A DNA stretch of 64,000 nt from contig NZ_CP157390.1 of NCBI RefSeq assembly GCF_040050925.1, positions 3,286,001 to 3,350,000 on the forward strand, written 5' to 3'. This document shows, piece after piece, positions 1-12,137 of the stretch (positions within the stretch are counted from its first letter, which is position 1; every line of letters begins with the position of its first letter). Source of the stretch: Leifsonia sp. NPDC080035 (GTDB lineage Bacteria; Actinomycetota; Actinomycetes; Actinomycetales; Microbacteriaceae). Under the pieces are notes generated by a model that was given only the letters and a program-made list of their open reading frames with translations, was not told where the DNA came from and searched no databases. The position numbers and the translations under genes were made by a program.

Positions 1-708
1 GTGGCGGCGCTCGCCGCGGAGGCCCGGGCGGCCGGCGTCCCGGTGCACGTCGACGCCGTCGCCGCGTATGGCCATCTGCCCGTCGACTTCGCCGGGCTCG
101 GCGTGGATGCGCTGAGCGTCTCGGCCCACAAGATCGGCGGCCCGGTCGGCATCGGCGCCCTCGTCCTGGCGCGATCGTCGGCCGTTGTGCCGCTCATCCA
201 CGGCGGCGGCCAGCAGCGCCAGGTGCGCAGCGGCACCCAGGACGTCGCGGCCGCGGTGGCGTTCGCGGCGGCCGCGCGGGCGAGCGCTGCGGAACGGGAG
301 ACGGAGCCGATACGGCTGGCCGCGCTGCGCGACCGGCTCATCCGCGGTGTGCTCGCCGCGGTGCCGGAGGCCGTGCTGAGCGGCCCCGCACCCGCGTCCG
401 GCGAGCGCGTCGCGTCGAACGCGCACTTCGTCTTCCCCGGCGCGCAGGGCGATTCGCTGCTGTTCCTGCTCGACATGGCCGGAGTGTCGGTGTCGACCGG
501 TTCGGCGTGCCAGGCGGGCATCCCCGAGCCGTCGCATGTGCTGCTGGCGATGGGGCGCAGCGAGCAGGAGGCGCGCTCGGCCCTGCGCTTCACCCTCGGC
601 CGAACGTCGACCGAGGCGGATGTGGATGCGCTGCTCGCGGCACTGCCCGGCGCCTACGCGCAGGCGGCGCGCGCCGGCCTCGCCGACCGGGCGCCCCGGA
701 TCGGCTGA
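1..708 (+). CDS. Cysteine desulfurase (NifS/IscS family), 5' end missing
   Basis: This is the C-terminal part of a PLP enzyme that removes sulfur from cysteine for tRNA thiolation and Fe-S assembly; the gene runs off the left edge of the window. Visible signatures are the PLP-binding lysine (K44 of the visible part, in SVSAHKIGGP), the RSGT motif at 76-79 and the catalytic loop with the persulfide cysteine (C170 in STGSACQAG). One oddity: the motif normally written HVDAxQ reads HVDAVA, so the glutamine that usually contacts PLP is alanine. mnmA follows about 85 bp downstream, and MnmA takes its sulfur from this enzyme class, so the two probably work together. Whether it is IscS-like or a class V relative cannot be settled from the part seen. 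Confidence 0.93.
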   Translation: MAALAAEARAAGVPVHVDAVAAYGHLPVDFAGLGVDALSVSAHKIGGPVGIGALVLARSSAVVPLIHGGGQQRQVRSGTQDVAAAVAFAAAARASAAERETEPIRLAALRDRLIRGVLAAVPEAVLSGPAPASGERVASNAHFVFPGAQGDSLLFLLDMAGVSVSTGSACQAGIPEPSHVLLAMGRSEQEARSALRFTLGRTSTEADVDALLAALPGAYAQAARAGLADRAPRIG

Positions 709-793
709 CGCGGCGTCGCCCTCGCCCCGGCGGCGGCGCACGCGCGCTCGGCCCTCGGCGGGCGTCCAGGCGGCCCCGGCGTAGAATCTCCGG

Positions 794-1894
794 GTGCGAG
801 TTCTAGCGGCGATGAGCGGTGGTGTCGATTCTGCAGTGGCGGCGGCGCGTGCCGTGGAAGCCGGCCACGACGTGGTCGGGGTGCACCTGGCGCTCAGCAG
901 GATGCCCGGGACGCTGCGCACCGGCAGTCGCGGCTGCTGCACGATCGAGGACTCGATGGACGCGCAGCGCGCGGCCAACGTCATCGGCATCCCGTACTAC
1001 GTGTGGGACTTCTCGGAGCGGTTCAAGCTGGACGTCGTCGACGACTTCATCGCCGAGTACTCGGCGGGCCGCACGCCGAACCCGTGCATGCGCTGCAACG
1101 AGCGCATCAAGTTCGCGGCGCTGCTGGAGAAGGCGCTCGACCTCGGCTTCGACGCCGTCTGCACCGGCCACTACGCCAGCATCCGCACCGATGCGGACGG
1201 CAACCGCGAGCTGCACCGGGCGAGCGACTGGGCGAAGGACCAGTCGTACGTCCTCGGCGTGCTCACCGCCGAGCAGCTCGCGCACGCGATGTTCCCGCTC
1301 GGCGCGACGCCGTCGAAGGCGGAGGTCCGCGCGGAGGCGGCTGCGCGCGGCCTGAGCGTTGCGAACAAGCCGGACTCGCACGACATCTGCTTCATCCCGG
1401 ACGGCGACACCCGCGGCTGGCTGGCCGAGCGGGTGGGAGCCGAGACCGGCGACATCCTCGACCGAGACGGCAACCGGCTCGGAACGCACGAGGGCGCGCA
1501 CGCGTTCACGGTCGGCCAGCGCAAGGGGCTGAACATCGGCTACCCGTCGCCGGACGGCCGCCCGCGGTTCGTGCTCGAGGTGCGGCCGAAGGAGAACACG
1601 GTCGTCGTCGGGCCCAAGGAGGCCCTGGACATCGCCGAGATCGCCGGGTCGCGGTTCACCTGGGCGGGGCAGCCGCCGGTGGATGCGCACGCGCCGTTCG
1701 CGTGCGACGTGCAGATCCGCGCGCACGCCGATCCCGTCCCCGCTGTCGCGGTGGTGCGCGACAGCGAGTTGGTCGTCCGCCCCGACACGCCGCTCGACGG
1801 CGTCGCACCCGGCCAGACCGCCGTGATCTACGTCGGCACGCGGGTACTCGGCCAGACCACGATCGACCGCACGGTCTCCGCCGTCCCCGCCTGA
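794..1894 (+). CDS. mnmA: tRNA-specific 2-thiouridylase MnmA
   Basis: MnmA adenylates and thiolates U34 of Lys, Glu and Gln tRNAs in the cytoplasm. The 366-residue length is normal. The N-terminus holds the PP-loop ATP site (SGGVDSA, residues 8-14). Cys101 in [12 protein letters not shown] aligns with the catalytic cysteine and Cys200 in SHDICFIP with the persulfide-accepting cysteine; an extra Cys98 makes a CxxC. The GTG start at 794 lies six bases after a TAGAAT -10 box at 782-787, so the mRNA is probably leaderless. The upstream cysteine desulfurase is the likely sulfur donor. Confidence 0.96.
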   Translation: MRVLAAMSGGVDSAVAAARAVEAGHDVVGVHLALSRMPGTLRTGSRGCCTIEDSMDAQRAANVIGIPYYVWDFSERFKLDVVDDFIAEYSAGRTPNPCMRCNERIKFAALLEKALDLGFDAVCTGHYASIRTDADGNRELHRASDWAKDQSYVLGVLTAEQLAHAMFPLGATPSKAEVRAEAAARGLSVANKPDSHDICFIPDGDTRGWLAERVGAETGDILDRDGNRLGTHEGAHAFTVGQRKGLNIGYPSPDGRPRFVLEVRPKENTVVVGPKEALDIAEIAGSRFTWAGQPPVDAHAPFACDVQIRAHADPVPAVAVVRDSELVVRPDTPLDGVAPGQTAVIYVGTRVLGQTTIDRTVSAVPA

Positions 1895-1924
1895 GACGGC
1901 AGCTGCTTCGCGGCCCGCTCACAG

Positions 1925-4287
<2,363 letters not shown>

Positions 4288-4443
4288 GGTCCGCCGCTGT
4301 GTGGACAGGATACAAATTCTCCCCCTGAATCGGGGGTAGAACGGCCAGCCGACGCCCGTGAAGGTACCGCTAGAGTCGAGGTGTGCGCTGCCCGTGGCGC
4401 ACGATAGGCATAGCTCGCACGCTCTCGGAGGGACCCGGACGGA

Positions 4444-5823
4444 GTGCTGGTCGGCTTTGCGGCAGTATCCATCGTCACCTCGGTCGTCAGCGGACTCACC
4501 GGGGCCGTTGCCATGCCCGCGGACGCTCACCTCGCGCCGTCCTCGGTAGCCGTCGACGCGTCCGGAACCGCGCGCGTCTCGGCCTCTCCGACCTCGGTCG
4601 GGGACGCACCGGCCAGCTCGGGCGGGACCGGTTCCTCCGCCGCCTCCGCGGCGACCGGGGTCCTCGGCTCGATCCAGGCGGTCGACCCCGCCGCGCTTCC
4701 CGGGTTCCTCGGCGCGCACACGGCCGATCTCGACCGCCTGCTCAGCGCACCCCCGCCCGCCGCCGACGTCAGCACCCTCTGGCGCCTGCTCGACCCGGCA
4801 AGGCAGAAGGCACTGCTGCGCGCGGCGCCGCACGTGGTCGGGAACCTGGAGGGCATCCCGTACGCCGTGCGCGGGAAGGCGAACGCGCTGGACCTCACCC
4901 GCACGATGACGCACGCGAGGGAGCAGCTGAAGACCGAGCACGGCAAGGCGGAGCGCGTCTCGCTCAAGCAGCGGCTGACCACGCTGGGCAATGTCGAGGC
5001 CGCGCTGAAGAAGAAGGACGGCGTCGCCAGGACCCTGGTCTCGCTCGACACCTCGGAGAACGCGAAGGCCGCGATCGTGGTGGGCGACCTGAGCACCGCG
5101 CGATACGTCAGCGTACTGGTGCCGGGGATGTACATGTCGGTGGGCGAGCAGATCGAGGCGTGGGCCGCCGTCGCCCAGGACATCCACGATCAGGAGACGG
5201 GATTCCTCACCCGCTTCCTCGGTCCGCGGTCGTCGACAGCGGCGCCCGGCGTGGCGGTGGTCGCCTGGATCGGCTACCAGACCCCGATGCTGATGAACAT
5301 CGGCGGCCTGCAGCTGGCACGAGAGGGCGCGGACAGCCTGGAGCGCACGCTGCAGGGCATCCAGGCGCTCCGCCAGGACGACCCGCCCTACCTCAGCGTG
5401 TTCGCGCACTCGTACGGCTCGACGGCGGCGCTGCTCGCGCTCGAACGGCACACCGTCACCGTCGACGCGCTGGCGCTGATGGGCTCGCCCGGCTCCGACG
5501 CGCAGTCCGTGCGCGACCTCGCGGTGCGCGGCGGGAACGTCTTCGTCGGCGAGGCGCCGATGGACCCGATCGTCAACAGCGCCTTCTTCGGCAGCGACCC
5601 GGGATCGCCCCGGTACGGCGCGAAGCCGATGGGGACGCAGGGTGCAGTCGACCCGATCACGCACCGCACGCTCGCCGGCTCCAGCGGCCACAACGAGTAT
5701 TTCACCGCGGGCACCGAGTCCGTCCGGAACCTCGCCCTCATCGGCATCGATCAGGGGCGGCTCGTGCTCGGCTCCTCCGGCTCCTCCGACACCCCGGAGA
5801 CGTCCACCGCGTCCGCGCGCTGA
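4444..5823 (+). CDS. Exported alpha/beta hydrolase of the DUF1023 family
   Basis: The C-terminal two-thirds resembles the actinobacterial alpha/beta hydrolases grouped as DUF1023. It has an oxyanion-side strand with VLVPGMYMS, a nucleophile elbow FAHSYGST (G-x-S-x-G with the first Gly replaced by Ala) and a terminal GHNEYF carrying the probable catalytic His. The N-terminus is hydrophobic for about 25 residues (FAAVSIVTSVVSGLTGAVA), which suggests a signal peptide or membrane anchor, followed by an Ala/Ser/Thr/Gly-rich linker. Substrate is unknown. A GGAGGG ribosome site at 4427-4432 supports the GTG start at 4444, and a TAGAGT box near 4371 may be the promoter. Confidence 0.8.
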   Translation: MLVGFAAVSIVTSVVSGLTGAVAMPADAHLAPSSVAVDASGTARVSASPTSVGDAPASSGGTGSSAASAATGVLGSIQAVDPAALPGFLGAHTADLDRLLSAPPPAADVSTLWRLLDPARQKALLRAAPHVVGNLEGIPYAVRGKANALDLTRTMTHAREQLKTEHGKAERVSLKQRLTTLGNVEAALKKKDGVARTLVSLDTSENAKAAIVVGDLSTARYVSVLVPGMYMSVGEQIEAWAAVAQDIHDQETGFLTRFLGPRSSTAAPGVAVVAWIGYQTPMLMNIGGLQLAREGADSLERTLQGIQALRQDDPPYLSVFAHSYGSTAALLALERHTVTVDALALMGSPGSDAQSVRDLAVRGGNVFVGEAPMDPIVNSAFFGSDPGSPRYGAKPMGTQGAVDPITHRTLAGSSGHNEYFTAGTESVRNLALIGIDQGRLVLGSSGSSDTPETSTASAR

Positions 5824-5846
5824 CCGCTGGCGCATAATGGGGTGCG

Positions 5847-7634
5847 ATGCAGCCGGACGACACCGCTCCCGCCGACCCCGATCGGCCCGCGGTCGAGCCT
5901 GAGCCGGAGCAGTCGCGCGGCGCATCCCGCCGCAGCTTCCTGCGGAGCGCGGGGCTCGTCGCCGCCGGGGCCGTCGCCGGCGGCGCGGCGGGAGGAGCAG
6001 CCGGGGCCGCGATCGCCGCGCAGCAGGCCGCTCGGCCCTCCGCGCACGAGGAGTCGGGGGAGGAGTACCCGCCGCTGCCGCCGCGGACGAAGCCCGGCTT
6101 CGACCACCTCGTCGTGCTCATGTACGAGAACCGGTCGTTCGACAACCTGCTCGGCTACCTCTACGACGAGTCGACGCTGCCCGCTGGCGAGCGCTTCGAC
6201 GGCCTGGCGTTCGGCCGGCACACCAACCCCGATCCCGCCGGCGGCGAGATCCCCGTGCATCCGTACACGGGCACCACCGACTTCGTGATGCGCCAGCCGT
6301 CGCCGGACCCCGGCGAGTTCTACCCGCACGTGAACACGCAGCTCTTCGGCGTCGTCGACCCGCCCTCCAACGCGGACGCCGACCTCCGCGAGATGAAGCC
6401 GCCGTACAACGCGCCCCCCGCCGGCGCGAAGCCGACGATGTCGGGCTTCGTCCGCGACTACATCGGCGTGCTCCGCAAGGACACCGGCCGGGAGCCTGGG
6501 CCGGAGGAGTACCGGCGCATCATGGGCGCGTTCACGCCGGACATGCTGCCGGTGTTCTCCACCCTCGCCCGGCAGTTCGCCGTCTGGGACGACTGGCACT
6601 GCGCCGTGCCGTCGCAGACGTTCTGCAACCGCTCGTTCTTCCACGCGTCGACCTCGCATGGCTATGTCGACAACGGCGGCGAGGGCGGCCTGCGCAAATG
6701 GTTCGACCCGGCCAATGCGTCCCCGACGATCTTCAACAGGCTCGAGGACGCGGGCCGCAGCTGGCGGGTGTACTTCGACGACCGCCAGCTGATCTCCCTC
6801 ACCGGCTTCATCCACGCGCCGGTGCTCGAGCCGTATTGGAAGACGAACTTCCGGACCATGACGGACTTCTACAAGGACGTGGAGGAGGGGACCCTCCCCG
6901 ACTACGCGTTCGTGGAGCCCCGGCTGCTGTACGACCACAACGACATGCACCCGCCGGGCGGTCCGGATACGTACGAGGACGTCGACGGCTCCGCGATCGT
7001 CGGCGGGGCGATCTCCGACGTGCGGGCTGGGGACCTGCTGCTGCACCGCGTCTACTCGGCGATCCGCTCCTCCCGCAGCGCCGACGGCTCCAACGCGCTG
7101 AACACGATGCTGCTCGTCACCTTCGACGAGCACGGCGGCACCTACGACCACGTCGCGCCGGGCCCGGCGACGCCCCCGGACGACAGCGGACCCGGCGAGA
7201 ACGGCTTCGGCTTCGACCGGCTCGGCCTCCGCGTGCCCGCCATCGCGATCTCCGCGTACACCGAGCGGAACACCATCCTGCACGAGGAGATGCACCACTC
7301 GGCGGTGATCGCGACACTCTGCAGGAAGTTCCGGATGCCGCACCTGACCGAGCGCGACCGCGGCGCGCGGACCGTCGACGCGGCGATCAACCGGTCGACT
7401 CCGCGCCAGCCGGGGACGTGGCCGGACACGCATCCCCAGTACCTACCCGCGAACCCGGAGGCGGACGCGCCGTCGCCGGGGGACGAGGACCGGCCGCTCA
7501 GTCCGCCCGGGGTCGGCCTGGTCGGCCTGCTGACGGCGCGCTACGGCAGCCCGGAGGATCGGGTGCCGCGCACGTACAAGGAGGCGTACGACGCCGTGAA
7601 CAGGCTGGGGCGAGGGCTCTTCGGCTCACCCTAG
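5847..7634 (+). CDS. Tat-exported phosphoesterase (phospholipase C / acid phosphatase family)
   Basis: A 595-residue secreted enzyme. The twin-arginine signal is clear: SRRSFLR followed by a long Ala/Gly-rich hydrophobic stretch. The mature part has the hallmarks of the bacterial phosphoesterase family that includes phospholipase C and AcpA: MYENRSFDNLLG near residue 90, FAVWDDWHC in the middle, and TFDEHGGTYDHV towards the C-terminus. These hold the metal and phosphate ligands. The substrate could be phospholipid or another phosphoester; the sequence does not decide. The ATG follows a CATAAT box (5833-5838) by eight bases, so the transcript is probably leaderless and separate from the upstream hydrolase. 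Confidence 0.88.
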   Translation: MQPDDTAPADPDRPAVEPEPEQSRGASRRSFLRSAGLVAAGAVAGGAAGGAAGAAIAAQQAARPSAHEESGEEYPPLPPRTKPGFDHLVVLMYENRSFDNLLGYLYDESTLPAGERFDGLAFGRHTNPDPAGGEIPVHPYTGTTDFVMRQPSPDPGEFYPHVNTQLFGVVDPPSNADADLREMKPPYNAPPAGAKPTMSGFVRDYIGVLRKDTGREPGPEEYRRIMGAFTPDMLPVFSTLARQFAVWDDWHCAVPSQTFCNRSFFHASTSHGYVDNGGEGGLRKWFDPANASPTIFNRLEDAGRSWRVYFDDRQLISLTGFIHAPVLEPYWKTNFRTMTDFYKDVEEGTLPDYAFVEPRLLYDHNDMHPPGGPDTYEDVDGSAIVGGAISDVRAGDLLLHRVYSAIRSSRSADGSNALNTMLLVTFDEHGGTYDHVAPGPATPPDDSGPGENGFGFDRLGLRVPAIAISAYTERNTILHEEMHHSAVIATLCRKFRMPHLTERDRGARTVDAAINRSTPRQPGTWPDTHPQYLPANPEADAPSPGDEDRPLSPPGVGLVGLLTARYGSPEDRVPRTYKEAYDAVNRLGRGLFGSP

Positions 7635-7676
7635 AATTGGAACCGTCCACCCCGAGAATCTCACGGAGACGCACAC

Positions 7677-7988
7677 GTGCCTGAATCAAACGCTGCCGAG
7701 ATCAGCGCAGAACAGGTCGCCTACCTGGCCAACCTCGCCAGGATCGACCTCAGCCCGGAAGAGATCGAGTCGCTGACCAGCGAGCTCGGTCAGATCGTCG
7801 AAGCGGTCGCCAAGGTGCAGGAGGTCGCGGGTCCCGAGGTCCCGGCCACCAGCCACCCGCTGCCGCTCACCAACGTGTTCCGGCCCGACGAGGTGCGGCC
7901 GTCGCTGACGGTCGAGCAGGCGCTCTCCGGAGCCCCAGAGCGCGAGGGCGACCGGTTCCGCGTCGCCACCATCCTGGACGAGGAGTAG
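7677..7988 (+). CDS. gatC: Asp-tRNA(Asn)/Glu-tRNA(Gln) amidotransferase subunit C
   Basis: Small 103-residue subunit that wraps around GatA and stabilises the GatA-GatB contact. The family pattern is seen: [18 protein letters not shown] at the N-terminus, [10 protein letters not shown] in the middle and a C-terminal [10 protein letters not shown]. It is the first gene of gatCAB. The GTG start at 7677 has a GGAG eight bases ahead, and a TAGAAT box about 45 bp upstream may be the operon promoter. gatA begins eight bases after the stop. Confidence 0.95.
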   Translation: MPESNAAEISAEQVAYLANLARIDLSPEEIESLTSELGQIVEAVAKVQEVAGPEVPATSHPLPLTNVFRPDEVRPSLTVEQALSGAPEREGDRFRVATILDEE

Positions 7989-7996
7989 GCGAGACC

Positions 7997-9544
7997 ATGA
8001 CCGATCTGATCAGACTCTCCGCGTCCGCGCTCGCCGACCTGCTCACCGCGGGCGAGGTGTCGTCCGTCGAGGCGACCCGCGCGCACCTCGACCGCATCGA
8101 GGCCGTGGACCAGGATGTGCACGCGTTCCTGCACGTCGCCGCCGAGAAGGCGGTGCGCACCGCCGCCGAGATCGACGGCCGCCGCGCCGCGGGCGACCCG
8201 CTCGGCCCGCTCGCCGGTGTGCCCATCGCGATCAAGGACGTGCTCGCCACCGACGACATGCCCTCCACCTCCGGCTCGAAGATCCTCGAGGGCTGGGTGC
8301 CCCCGTACGACGCGACCGTGGTGCGCAAGCTCCGCGAGGCCGACCTGGTGCCGCTCGGCAAGACCAACATGGACGAGTTCGCGATGGGCTCCTCCACCGA
8401 GCACTCCGCCTACGGTCCGACCCGCAACCCGTGGGACCTGGAGCGCATCCCCGGCGGGTCCGGCGGCGGTTCCGCCGCGGCGGTGTCCGCCTTCGAGGCC
8501 CCGCTGGCGCTCGGCTCCGACACCGGCGGCTCGATCCGTCAGCCCGCCGCCGTCACCGGCTCCGTCGGCGTCAAGCCGACCTACGGCGGCGTGAGCCGCT
8601 ACGGCGCGATCGCGCTCGCGAGCTCGCTCGACCAAGTCGGCCCGGTCTCCCGCACGGTGCTGGACGCCGGTCTGCTGCACGATGTCATCGCCGGGCACGA
8701 CCCGTTCGACTCCACCTCGCTCACCGACACCTGGCCGTCGATGGCGGATGCGGCGCGCGCCGGCCACGCCGACGGCGCCCTGCGCGGCGTCCGCGTCGGC
8801 GTCATCCGCGAGATCTCCGGCGAGGGCTTCCAGCCGGGGGTCAAGCAGCGCTTCGACGAGGCGCTCGCGCTCCTGGAGAGCGCCGGCGCCGAGATCGTGG
8901 AGGTGAGCGCCCCGAGCTTCGAGTACGCGGTCGCCGCCTACTACCTGATCCTCCCGGCCGAGGCCTCCAGCAACCTGGCCCGCTTCGACTCGGTGCGCTT
9001 CGGCCTGCGGGTCGACCCCGCCGACGGCCCGGTCACCGTCGAGCGCGTGATGTCCGCGACCCGCGACGCCGGCTTCGGCCCCGAGGTCAAGCGCCGCATC
9101 ATCCTGGGCACCTACGCGCTCAGCGCCGGTTACTACGACGCCTACTACGGCAGCGCCCAGAAGGTGCGCACGCTCATCCAGCGCGACTTCTCGGCAGCGT
9201 TCGAGAAGGTGGATGTGCTGGTCAGCCCGAGCGCGCCGACCACGGCCTTCAAGTTCGGCGAGAAGCTGGCGGACCCGATGGCGATGTACCTCAACGACAT
9301 CACCACCATCCCCGCCAACCTCGCCGGCGTGCCCGGCATGGGCCTGCCGATCGGCCTCGCGCCGGAGGACGGGCTCCCGGTCGGGATGCAGCTGATGGCG
9401 CCGGCCCGCGCCGACGCCCGGCTCTACACCATCGGCGCCGCGCTCGAGCGGCTGCTGGAGGAGAAGTGGGGGCACACGCTGCTCAGTCAGGCGCCCGATC
9501 TGAGCGCCACCGAGATGTTCGCGAGCGAAGAGGGAGCCGTCTGA
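7997..9544 (+). CDS. gatA: Glutamyl/aspartyl-tRNA amidotransferase subunit A
   Basis: Glutaminase subunit that releases ammonia from glutamine and channels it to GatB. The amidase catalytic triad is intact: Lys80 in [10 protein letters not shown], cis-Ser155 in the Gly/Ser-rich GGSGGGSAA and nucleophile Ser179 in [10 protein letters not shown]. These positions match the GatA family closely. The length of 515 residues is slightly above average. Translation is probably coupled, because gatC ends eight bases before and the gatB start shares one base with the gatA stop. Confidence 0.97.
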   Translation: MTDLIRLSASALADLLTAGEVSSVEATRAHLDRIEAVDQDVHAFLHVAAEKAVRTAAEIDGRRAAGDPLGPLAGVPIAIKDVLATDDMPSTSGSKILEGWVPPYDATVVRKLREADLVPLGKTNMDEFAMGSSTEHSAYGPTRNPWDLERIPGGSGGGSAAAVSAFEAPLALGSDTGGSIRQPAAVTGSVGVKPTYGGVSRYGAIALASSLDQVGPVSRTVLDAGLLHDVIAGHDPFDSTSLTDTWPSMADAARAGHADGALRGVRVGVIREISGEGFQPGVKQRFDEALALLESAGAEIVEVSAPSFEYAVAAYYLILPAEASSNLARFDSVRFGLRVDPADGPVTVERVMSATRDAGFGPEVKRRIILGTYALSAGYYDAYYGSAQKVRTLIQRDFSAAFEKVDVLVSPSAPTTAFKFGEKLADPMAMYLNDITTIPANLAGVPGMGLPIGLAPEDGLPVGMQLMAPARADARLYTIGAALERLLEEKWGHTLLSQAPDLSATEMFASEEGAV

Positions 9545-11043
9545 TGGCCAAGGTCGCACTGATGGACTACGACAAGGCCCTCGAGCTGTTCGAGCCGGTG
9601 CTCGGCTTCGAGGTGCACGTCGAGCTGAACACCGCCACCAAGATGTTCTGCGGCTGCGCGAACGAGTTCGGCTCCGGTGCCAACACCAACACCTGCCCGA
9701 CCTGCCTCGGTCTCCCGGGCGGCCTGCCGCAGGTGAACGAGAAGGCGATCGAGTCGAGCATCCGCCTCGGCCTCGCGCTCGGCTGCGACATCGCAGAGTC
9801 GAGCCGGTTCGCGCGGAAGAACTACTTCTACCCGGACCTCGCCAAGAACTTCCAGACCTCGCAGTACGACGAGCCGATCGCGCACGACGGCGAGATCACG
9901 ATCGAGCTGGAGAACGGGCGCGAGCTGACCATCCAGATCGAGCGCGCGCACATGGAGGAGGACGCGGGCAAGCTCACCCACATCGGCGGCGCGACCGGCC
10001 GCATCCAGGGCGCCGACCACTCGCTCGTGGACTTCAACCGCGGCGGGGTGCCGCTGGTCGAGATCGTCACCAAGATGATCGAGGGCGCGGAGGCGGACGC
10101 CCCCGAGGTGGGCCGCACCTACGTGCGCGCGATCCGCGACATCGTGAAGGGGCTCGGCGTCTCCAACGCGCGCATGGAGGAGGGCAACGTGCGCTGCGAC
10201 GCGAACGTGTCGCTGCGCCGCCGCGGCTCGGACACGCTCGGCACCCGCACCGAGACCAAGAACGTGAACTCGCTGCGCTCGATCGAGCGCGCCGTACGCT
10301 ACGAGATCCAGCGGCAGGCCGCCATCCTGGACGCCGGCGGGGCGATCGTGCAGGAGACCCGGCACTGGCACGAGGACACGGGGACGACCTCCGCGGGTCG
10401 CCCGAAGTCCGACGCCGACGACTACCGCTACTTCCCTGAGCCCGACCTGGTGCCCGTCGCGCCGAGCCGGGAGTGGGTGGAGGAGCTCCGCGGAACCCTG
10501 CCGGAGCAGCCCGCGGTGCGTCGCAAGCGCCTGACGGCCGAGTGGGGCTTCACCGCGCTCGAGTTCCAGGACGTCGCGAACGCCGACCTGCTCGACGAGC
10601 TGGAGGCGACCATCGCCGCGGGCGCGACGCCCGCCGCCGCTCGCAAGTGGTGGACCGGCGAGATCGCCCGGCTCGCGAACGCGCAGGGCGTTCCGGCCGG
10701 GACGCTCGTGAGCCCGCAGCACGTCGCGGAGCTGGCCGCGCTCATCGAGGCCGGCACGCTCACCGATCGCCTGGCGCGCCAGGTGCTGGAGGGCGTGATC
10801 GCGGGTGGGGGCGCACCGCAGCAGGTCGTCGACGCTCGCGGGCTCGCGGTCGTGTCCGATGACGGCGCGCTCATCGCCGCGATCGACGAGGCACTGGCCG
10901 CCCAGCCGGACGTGCTCGAGAAGATCCGCGACGGCAAGGTGCAGGCCGCCGGCGCCGTGATCGGCGCCGTGATGAAGGCGATGAAGGGCCAGGCGGACGC
11001 CGCGCGCGTGCGCGAGCTGGTGCTGGAGCGCGCATCCCAGTGA
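9544..11043 (+). CDS. gatB: Aspartyl/glutamyl-tRNA amidotransferase subunit B
   Basis: Kinase/transamidase subunit that phosphorylates the misacylated Glu-tRNA(Gln) or Asp-tRNA(Asn) and converts it to the amide. The start ATG overlaps the gatA TGA by one base. The N-terminal GFEVHVEL motif is present. The zinc site is Cys36, Cys38, Cys51 and Cys54 (MFCGCAN ... [13 protein letters not shown]). The [11 protein letters not shown] and [14 protein letters not shown] blocks of the kinase cradle are seen, and a YqeY-like helical tail makes up the last 100 or so residues. The 499-residue length is typical. Confidence 0.97.
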   Translation: MAKVALMDYDKALELFEPVLGFEVHVELNTATKMFCGCANEFGSGANTNTCPTCLGLPGGLPQVNEKAIESSIRLGLALGCDIAESSRFARKNYFYPDLAKNFQTSQYDEPIAHDGEITIELENGRELTIQIERAHMEEDAGKLTHIGGATGRIQGADHSLVDFNRGGVPLVEIVTKMIEGAEADAPEVGRTYVRAIRDIVKGLGVSNARMEEGNVRCDANVSLRRRGSDTLGTRTETKNVNSLRSIERAVRYEIQRQAAILDAGGAIVQETRHWHEDTGTTSAGRPKSDADDYRYFPEPDLVPVAPSREWVEELRGTLPEQPAVRRKRLTAEWGFTALEFQDVANADLLDELEATIAAGATPAAARKWWTGEIARLANAQGVPAGTLVSPQHVAELAALIEAGTLTDRLARQVLEGVIAGGGAPQQVVDARGLAVVSDDGALIAAIDEALAAQPDVLEKIRDGKVQAAGAVIGAVMKAMKGQADAARVRELVLERASQ

Positions 11044-11056
11044 TGGCGCGTCGGGC

Positions 11057-11575
11057 GTGATCGAGCTGGTCACGGAGGCGAGCGCGGAGGCAACCGCCGC
11101 CGCGCTCGCCCCGGTGCTCATCGACACGGTGTCCTCTGGCGCCAGCGTCGGCTGGATCGAGCCGCCATCGCACGAGGACGCGACCGCCTGGTGGGCGCGG
11201 CTGCTGGCGGACCCGGACGCCGAGACGTGGATCGCACGCGAGGGCGACCGGGTGCTCGGCACCATCACGCTGGTGCGCGCGAGCAAGCGCAACGGGCCAC
11301 ACCGCGCCGAGGTGATCAAGCTGATGGTGCACAGGGACGCCAGGGGACGCGGCATCGCTCCGGCCCTGATGGCGGCGCTGGAGGCGCACGCCACCGCTTC
11401 CGGACTCACCCTGCTCGTGCTGGACACCGAGACCGGGAGCCTCGCCGAGTCGCTGTACACGCGCTGGGGCTGGCAGACGGCCGGCGCCATCCCGGACTAC
11501 GCGGTCCGTCCCTCGGGCGCTCTCGGCGCCACCACCCTGATGTACAAGCGGCTGGGCGGAGCCGGACTACGGTAG
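11057..11575 (+). CDS. GNAT family N-acetyltransferase
   Basis: A 172-residue acetyltransferase-like protein. The acetyl-CoA pyrophosphate loop is RGRGIAPALM (about residue 95), preceded by the beta-4 strand AEVIKLMVH. The final part (LYTRWGWQTAGAIPDYA) fits the family's last strands. The acceptor substrate cannot be read from sequence. It follows gatB by 13 bp and precedes the YbaK-like gene by 4 bp, so it may be co-transcribed with the gat operon. Confidence 0.85.
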   Translation: MIELVTEASAEATAAALAPVLIDTVSSGASVGWIEPPSHEDATAWWARLLADPDAETWIAREGDRVLGTITLVRASKRNGPHRAEVIKLMVHRDARGRGIAPALMAALEAHATASGLTLLVLDTETGSLAESLYTRWGWQTAGAIPDYAVRPSGALGATTLMYKRLGGAGLR

Positions 11576-11579
11576 GCGC

Positions 11580-12137
11580 ATGGGCGTCTTCACTCTCGGC
11601 GGGCTGACCACCGCGCCCGCCGCATCCCGCACCGACCTGCTGGCACCGGCCGCGCTCGACGCGCTGACGGCGCTGGGCTGGCTGGAGAGGGTCGGCGTCG
11701 TCGAGATCGACCCGGATGTGTCCGACACCGCGGCAACGAAGGAGCGGTTCGGGCTGGACGCCGCGACCCTCGCGAACTGCGTCGTCGTCGGGGGCAAACG
11801 CGAGGGCCTCGAGCGGATCGCCGCCTGTGTCGTCCTGGCGACGACCCGCGCGGACGTCAACGGCGCGGTCAAGCGCCTGCTGGACGTGCGCAAGGCCTCG
11901 TTCCTGCCGATGGACCGTGCGGTGGAGCTGACCGGGATGGAGTACGGCGGCATCACCCCGATCGGCCTCCCCGAGCCGTGGCCGGTACTCGTCGACGCGC
12001 GCGTGGCCGGCACCGACGTCGTGATCATCGGCTCCGGTGTGCGCCGCTCCAAGATCCTGCTGCCCGGCCGGCTCCTCGGCGAGTTGCCGTCCGCGCGGCT
12101 CGTCGAGGGTCTCGGCCTTCCGGTGCCGTCGTCGTGA
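11580..12137 (+). CDS. YbaK/EbsC-like aminoacyl-tRNA deacylase domain protein
   Basis: A 185-residue protein matching the YbaK/ProX editing domain fold, which hydrolyses mischarged aminoacyl-tRNA. Supporting segments are CVVVGGKREG, ACVVLATTRADVN, the LLDVRKASFLP block with the conserved substrate-site Lys, EYGGITPIGLP and the terminal VVIIGSGVRRSKILL. Position next to gatCAB fits a tRNA quality-control role, but substrate specificity is not shown. Its TGA is overlapped by the GTG of the next gene. Confidence 0.82.
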   Translation: MGVFTLGGLTTAPAASRTDLLAPAALDALTALGWLERVGVVEIDPDVSDTAATKERFGLDAATLANCVVVGGKREGLERIAACVVLATTRADVNGAVKRLLDVRKASFLPMDRAVELTGMEYGGITPIGLPEPWPVLVDARVAGTDVVIIGSGVRRSKILLPGRLLGELPSARLVEGLGLPVPSS

